NCBI GenBank assembly: GCA_022450565.1
Contig: JAKUOP010000007.1
Location: 1 to 64,000, forward strand
From: Candidatus Nitrosopelagicus sp.
GTDB lineage: Archaea; Thermoproteota; Nitrososphaeria; Nitrososphaerales; Nitrosopumilaceae
Length of the DNA stretch: 64,000 nucleotides
Direction: 5' to 3'
In this document: piece by piece, positions 62,133 to 64,000 of the stretch
Position numbering within the stretch: position 1 is the first letter of the stretch
Layout: each line of letters starts with the position of its first letter
The notes under the pieces: generated by a model
Seen by the model: only the letters and a program-made list of their open reading frames with translations
Told to the model about the DNA's origin: nothing
Database searches by the model: none
Position numbers and translations under genes: made by a program

Positions 62133-63861
62133 ATAGTGCAAACAATCCAGCATCAGCAAGCAAGAAAACCTTTGTTATGTTCATCGATTTATTCATGCAT
62201 TTGAGATAATCAGCGTAGATGTCAGATCCCATCACTTTAACTTTAGATTGGTTTTCTAGAATTTCAAAACTGCATTCACTCATTTGCTTTTCTGCTTTTT
62301 GTGCTAATTCTAAATACCAGTTTGCAAGCTGCGTTGGCTCTGATATCATACCTAATTGAAAGTAGCCATTTTTGTTTCTTGCACCATCAGCAGTATAATG
62401 CGTATCAGATGTACAAATCTCAATTAATTCATAGCCAATATTTGCAAAATGTTTTACAATTTGCTCTCTAACCCCATTTTCCATATTGTTAGCATCAGCC
62501 CAACCTACAAAGTATTTTTTATTGTTAATTTCTAAACATAAAATTGCAATTCCCCCCATAGCAATATCGGCCTTTTTTATGTTCATATCATTTGAATTCT
62601 GGTAGCCAAACTTGAATGGGTAACTCTGTTTTGTTTTTAATGTATCTAAAGTCGATTTTGCGGCAATCAGTAAATCTTCAGAGTCTTCCTTAGAAATCTC
62701 ATCACCCATTGCATTATGTGTATCTACAATCATAACTTGTTCAAAATTTCTATTTTTTGCAAATTGTTCAATCTGAGTTCTAATATCCATAGTCAAGTCT
62801 TCCATTCCATGTGGCGATAGAGACAAAAATAATAATGCAGTCTTGTCAAATAATAGTCCTCCAGCTCTTGCATTGTTAATTTGAACAATAACTGGTTCTG
62901 TGCAACCAACCCCATTTCTTAGAACTTGGCTATCTGATATGCTAGTAAGATAGTTGTTTACTTCCTCTTGACTTGGTAAATTAAGATCATGATTTGATAT
63001 ACTATGCATTACCATAGCAGTTGAATCCATATTTTTGTAAATCAGGTATGGAATGTTACTTCCTCCAACTGGATGAAATGGTCCTGGATGAATATCTGGT
63101 AGGACCATACTGAATCTCACTTGTTTATCATTTGATTGAAATTTGATTTGAGTAGTTGACACGGTTGAATGTTTTGATTTTCGCTCAATAATTTGCTCCA
63201 TTTCCGTTGGATCATTTTTTGATGCAGATGTAACATATGCTTGAATTAATTCGTGTGTACTATCAACTGCCGGTCTACCTGCTCTATCTGTAAAATAACT
63301 CCAACCAGTTGCTAATCCTAAAAATGCAGCACCAAACAATAGTGCCATTGGATTAGTTAACGAGTCAATCCACATTGTAGAAGGAATCAAAATTAGATAC
63401 ATTGCCAATGGCTGAATGAATGCAACGCCCCATGCTTTTTTCAAACTTGCCCCAAGAATGGTTGTAAATATTCCAATTCTAAAACTAGCAAAAACAAACA
63501 TTCCTATTGTAACATAGAACAAGTCAAGATTGTCTTTGGCAAACAACATCATGGCGCCAAATCCAATTAGTGTACTTACAAAAAATAATCCATTACCAAA
63601 TAATGAAACATGTAATGATTTTGAATATTCTTTATGTCTAGCAAATAAAATATCTAAAAATTGTGTTCCCACAAGTACACCGATAACACCAAGGACAGGA
63701 AAAATAATATCGGTCATATTTAGATATGTAAGTGACACAAATGCTGCCATAATTCCTGCAACAACAACTGAAATTACTAATGAAATATAGTGCGATGATG
63801 GATTGATTAGAGTTAATGAATACCTCTTCTGAATTTTACTAACGTCATCTTGTTCAGACAT
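62119..63861 (-). CDS. DUF2070 family membrane protein
   Basis: 580 residues: an N-terminal block of about six transmembrane helices (residues 20-200), a large soluble domain (about 215-540) with VLPDIHPGPFHPVGGSNIPYL and VDTHNAMGDE, and a last hydrophobic segment at the C-terminus. The pattern matches the archaeal DUF2070 family. The PDIHPGPFHPVGG and DTHNA blocks look metal-binding, which would suggest a hydrolase-like role, but no function is established. It follows the Sec61 beta gene by six bases. Confidence 0.85.
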   Translation of the reverse strand: MSEQDDVSKIQKRYSLTLINPSSHYISLVISVVVAGIMAAFVSLTYLNMTDIIFPVLGVIGVLVGTQFLDILFARHKEYSKSLHVSLFGNGLFFVSTLIGFGAMMLFAKDNLDLFYVTIGMFVFASFRIGIFTTILGASLKKAWGVAFIQPLAMYLILIPSTMWIDSLTNPMALLFGAAFLGLATGWSYFTDRAGRPAVDSTHELIQAYVTSASKNDPTEMEQIIERKSKHSTVSTTQIKFQSNDKQVRFSMVLPDIHPGPFHPVGGSNIPYLIYKNMDSTAMVMHSISNHDLNLPSQEEVNNYLTSISDSQVLRNGVGCTEPVIVQINNARAGGLLFDKTALLFLSLSPHGMEDLTMDIRTQIEQFAKNRNFEQVMIVDTHNAMGDEISKEDSEDLLIAAKSTLDTLKTKQSYPFKFGYQNSNDMNIKKADIAMGGIAILCLEINNKKYFVGWADANNMENGVREQIVKHFANIGYELIEICTSDTHYTADGARNKNGYFQLGMISEPTQLANWYLELAQKAEKQMSECSFEILENQSKVKVMGSDIYADYLKCMNKSMNITKVFLLADAGLFALSIFL

Positions 63862-63867
63862 TTAGAA

Positions 63868-64000
63868 TCAGGGTATAAAAGATAAATCCAGAAACCAAGA
63901 CAATGCGATTAAGCTAATTGGAAGAAGTAGGACAATTTTTGGTGAGACCTTGACCCCTTTAGTTTCATCCTCAAAGAATCTTAACAAACCAGCACTTGAT
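63868..64000 (-). CDS. Sec61 beta/SecG subunit of the preprotein translocase, partial (3' end)
   Basis: The open frame enters from the right edge and ends at TGA 63868-63870. 43 codons are visible: SSAGLLRFFEDETKGVKVSPKIV, which is the conserved cytoplasmic part of archaeal Sec61 beta, then a single transmembrane helix (LLLPISLIALSWFLDLSFI). The 5' end lies outside the window. The DUF2070 gene starts six bases downstream on the same strand, so they are co-transcribed. Confidence 0.88.
   Translation of the reverse strand, partial: SSAGLLRFFEDETKGVKVSPKIVLLLPISLIALSWFLDLSFIP

Noticed and set aside
1..64000. tRNA, rRNA, insertion sequences, integrase or attachment sites
   Set aside because: Gaps between genes are short (all under 200 bases) and none shows a cloverleaf, terminal inverted repeat or transposase motif by eye; a tRNAscan run would settle it.

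Overview
The window is a gene-dense, AT-rich stretch of an archaeal chromosome, almost certainly from a marine ammonia-oxidising thaumarchaeon (Nitrosopumilus-like). Evidence: archaeal information genes (EF-1A, S10, RpoP, EndA splicing endonuclease, ATP-dependent DNA ligase, Sec61 beta), the ESCRT-type division ATPase CdvC, the bifunctional archaeal FBP aldolase/phosphatase, an A-type ATPase subunit, a blue-copper protein, a coenzyme-F420-type luciferase-family reductase, and many small zinc-finger or unassigned proteins of the kind common in that group. I see no rRNA, tRNA, insertion sequence, prophage or CRISPR array, and no gene-free stretch above 300 bases.

Layout. 0-7.2 kb: zinc-finger proteins; the EF-1A/S10/RpoP cluster (minus strand); FBP aldolase/phosphatase, DNA ligase, a PhoU-like protein and EndA (plus strand). 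7.2-12.6 kb: a tandem short-chain dehydrogenase resembling half of the bacterial malonyl-CoA reductase, followed at once by a hotdog protein, then TauE, SIMPL and TPR proteins. 12.8-21 kb: ArgS and phosphoglycolate phosphatase, DRG GTPase, alkyladenine glycosylase, an ABC ATPase, AspS, and a 41-residue basic microprotein. 21-26 kb: ilvB-ilvN-leuA-leuB operon. 26.5-32 kb: LsrF-like aldolase with a repeat tail, zinc alcohol dehydrogenase, a lone A-ATPase F subunit, cupredoxin, SWIM protein, phosphoesterase. 32-38 kb: carA-carB with odd start codons and cdvC. 38-49 kb: RidA, hemerythrin, DHH phosphoesterase, citrate synthase, a glycerate kinase broken by an in-frame stop, iron-type alcohol dehydrogenase, F420-type oxidoreductase, FMN split-barrel protein, endonuclease-V-like protein, beta-CASP-like hydrolase. 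49-64 kb: purN, folD, formyl-THF cyclo-ligase, purD, ileS, sucCD, methyltransferase, a large solute-binding protein, a PD-(D/E)XK nuclease, DUF2070 protein, and the 3' part of Sec61 beta.

How the genes work together. Much of the window is central metabolism of a CO2-fixing archaeon: gluconeogenesis (FBP), citrate synthase and succinyl-CoA synthetase, a semialdehyde reductase candidate for the 3-hydroxypropionate/4-hydroxybutyrate cycle, branched-chain amino acid synthesis, carbamoyl phosphate, purine and one-carbon (folate) synthesis. Promoters, where visible, show an AT-rich TATA-like box about 26 bases before the start codon, suggesting that many transcripts are leaderless.

The points most worth a second look are the malonyl-CoA-reductase-like tandem SDR with a changed catalytic lysine, the nonsense codon in glycerate kinase, the CTG start of carB, the microprotein, and a palindromic TATA box shared by two divergent genes.
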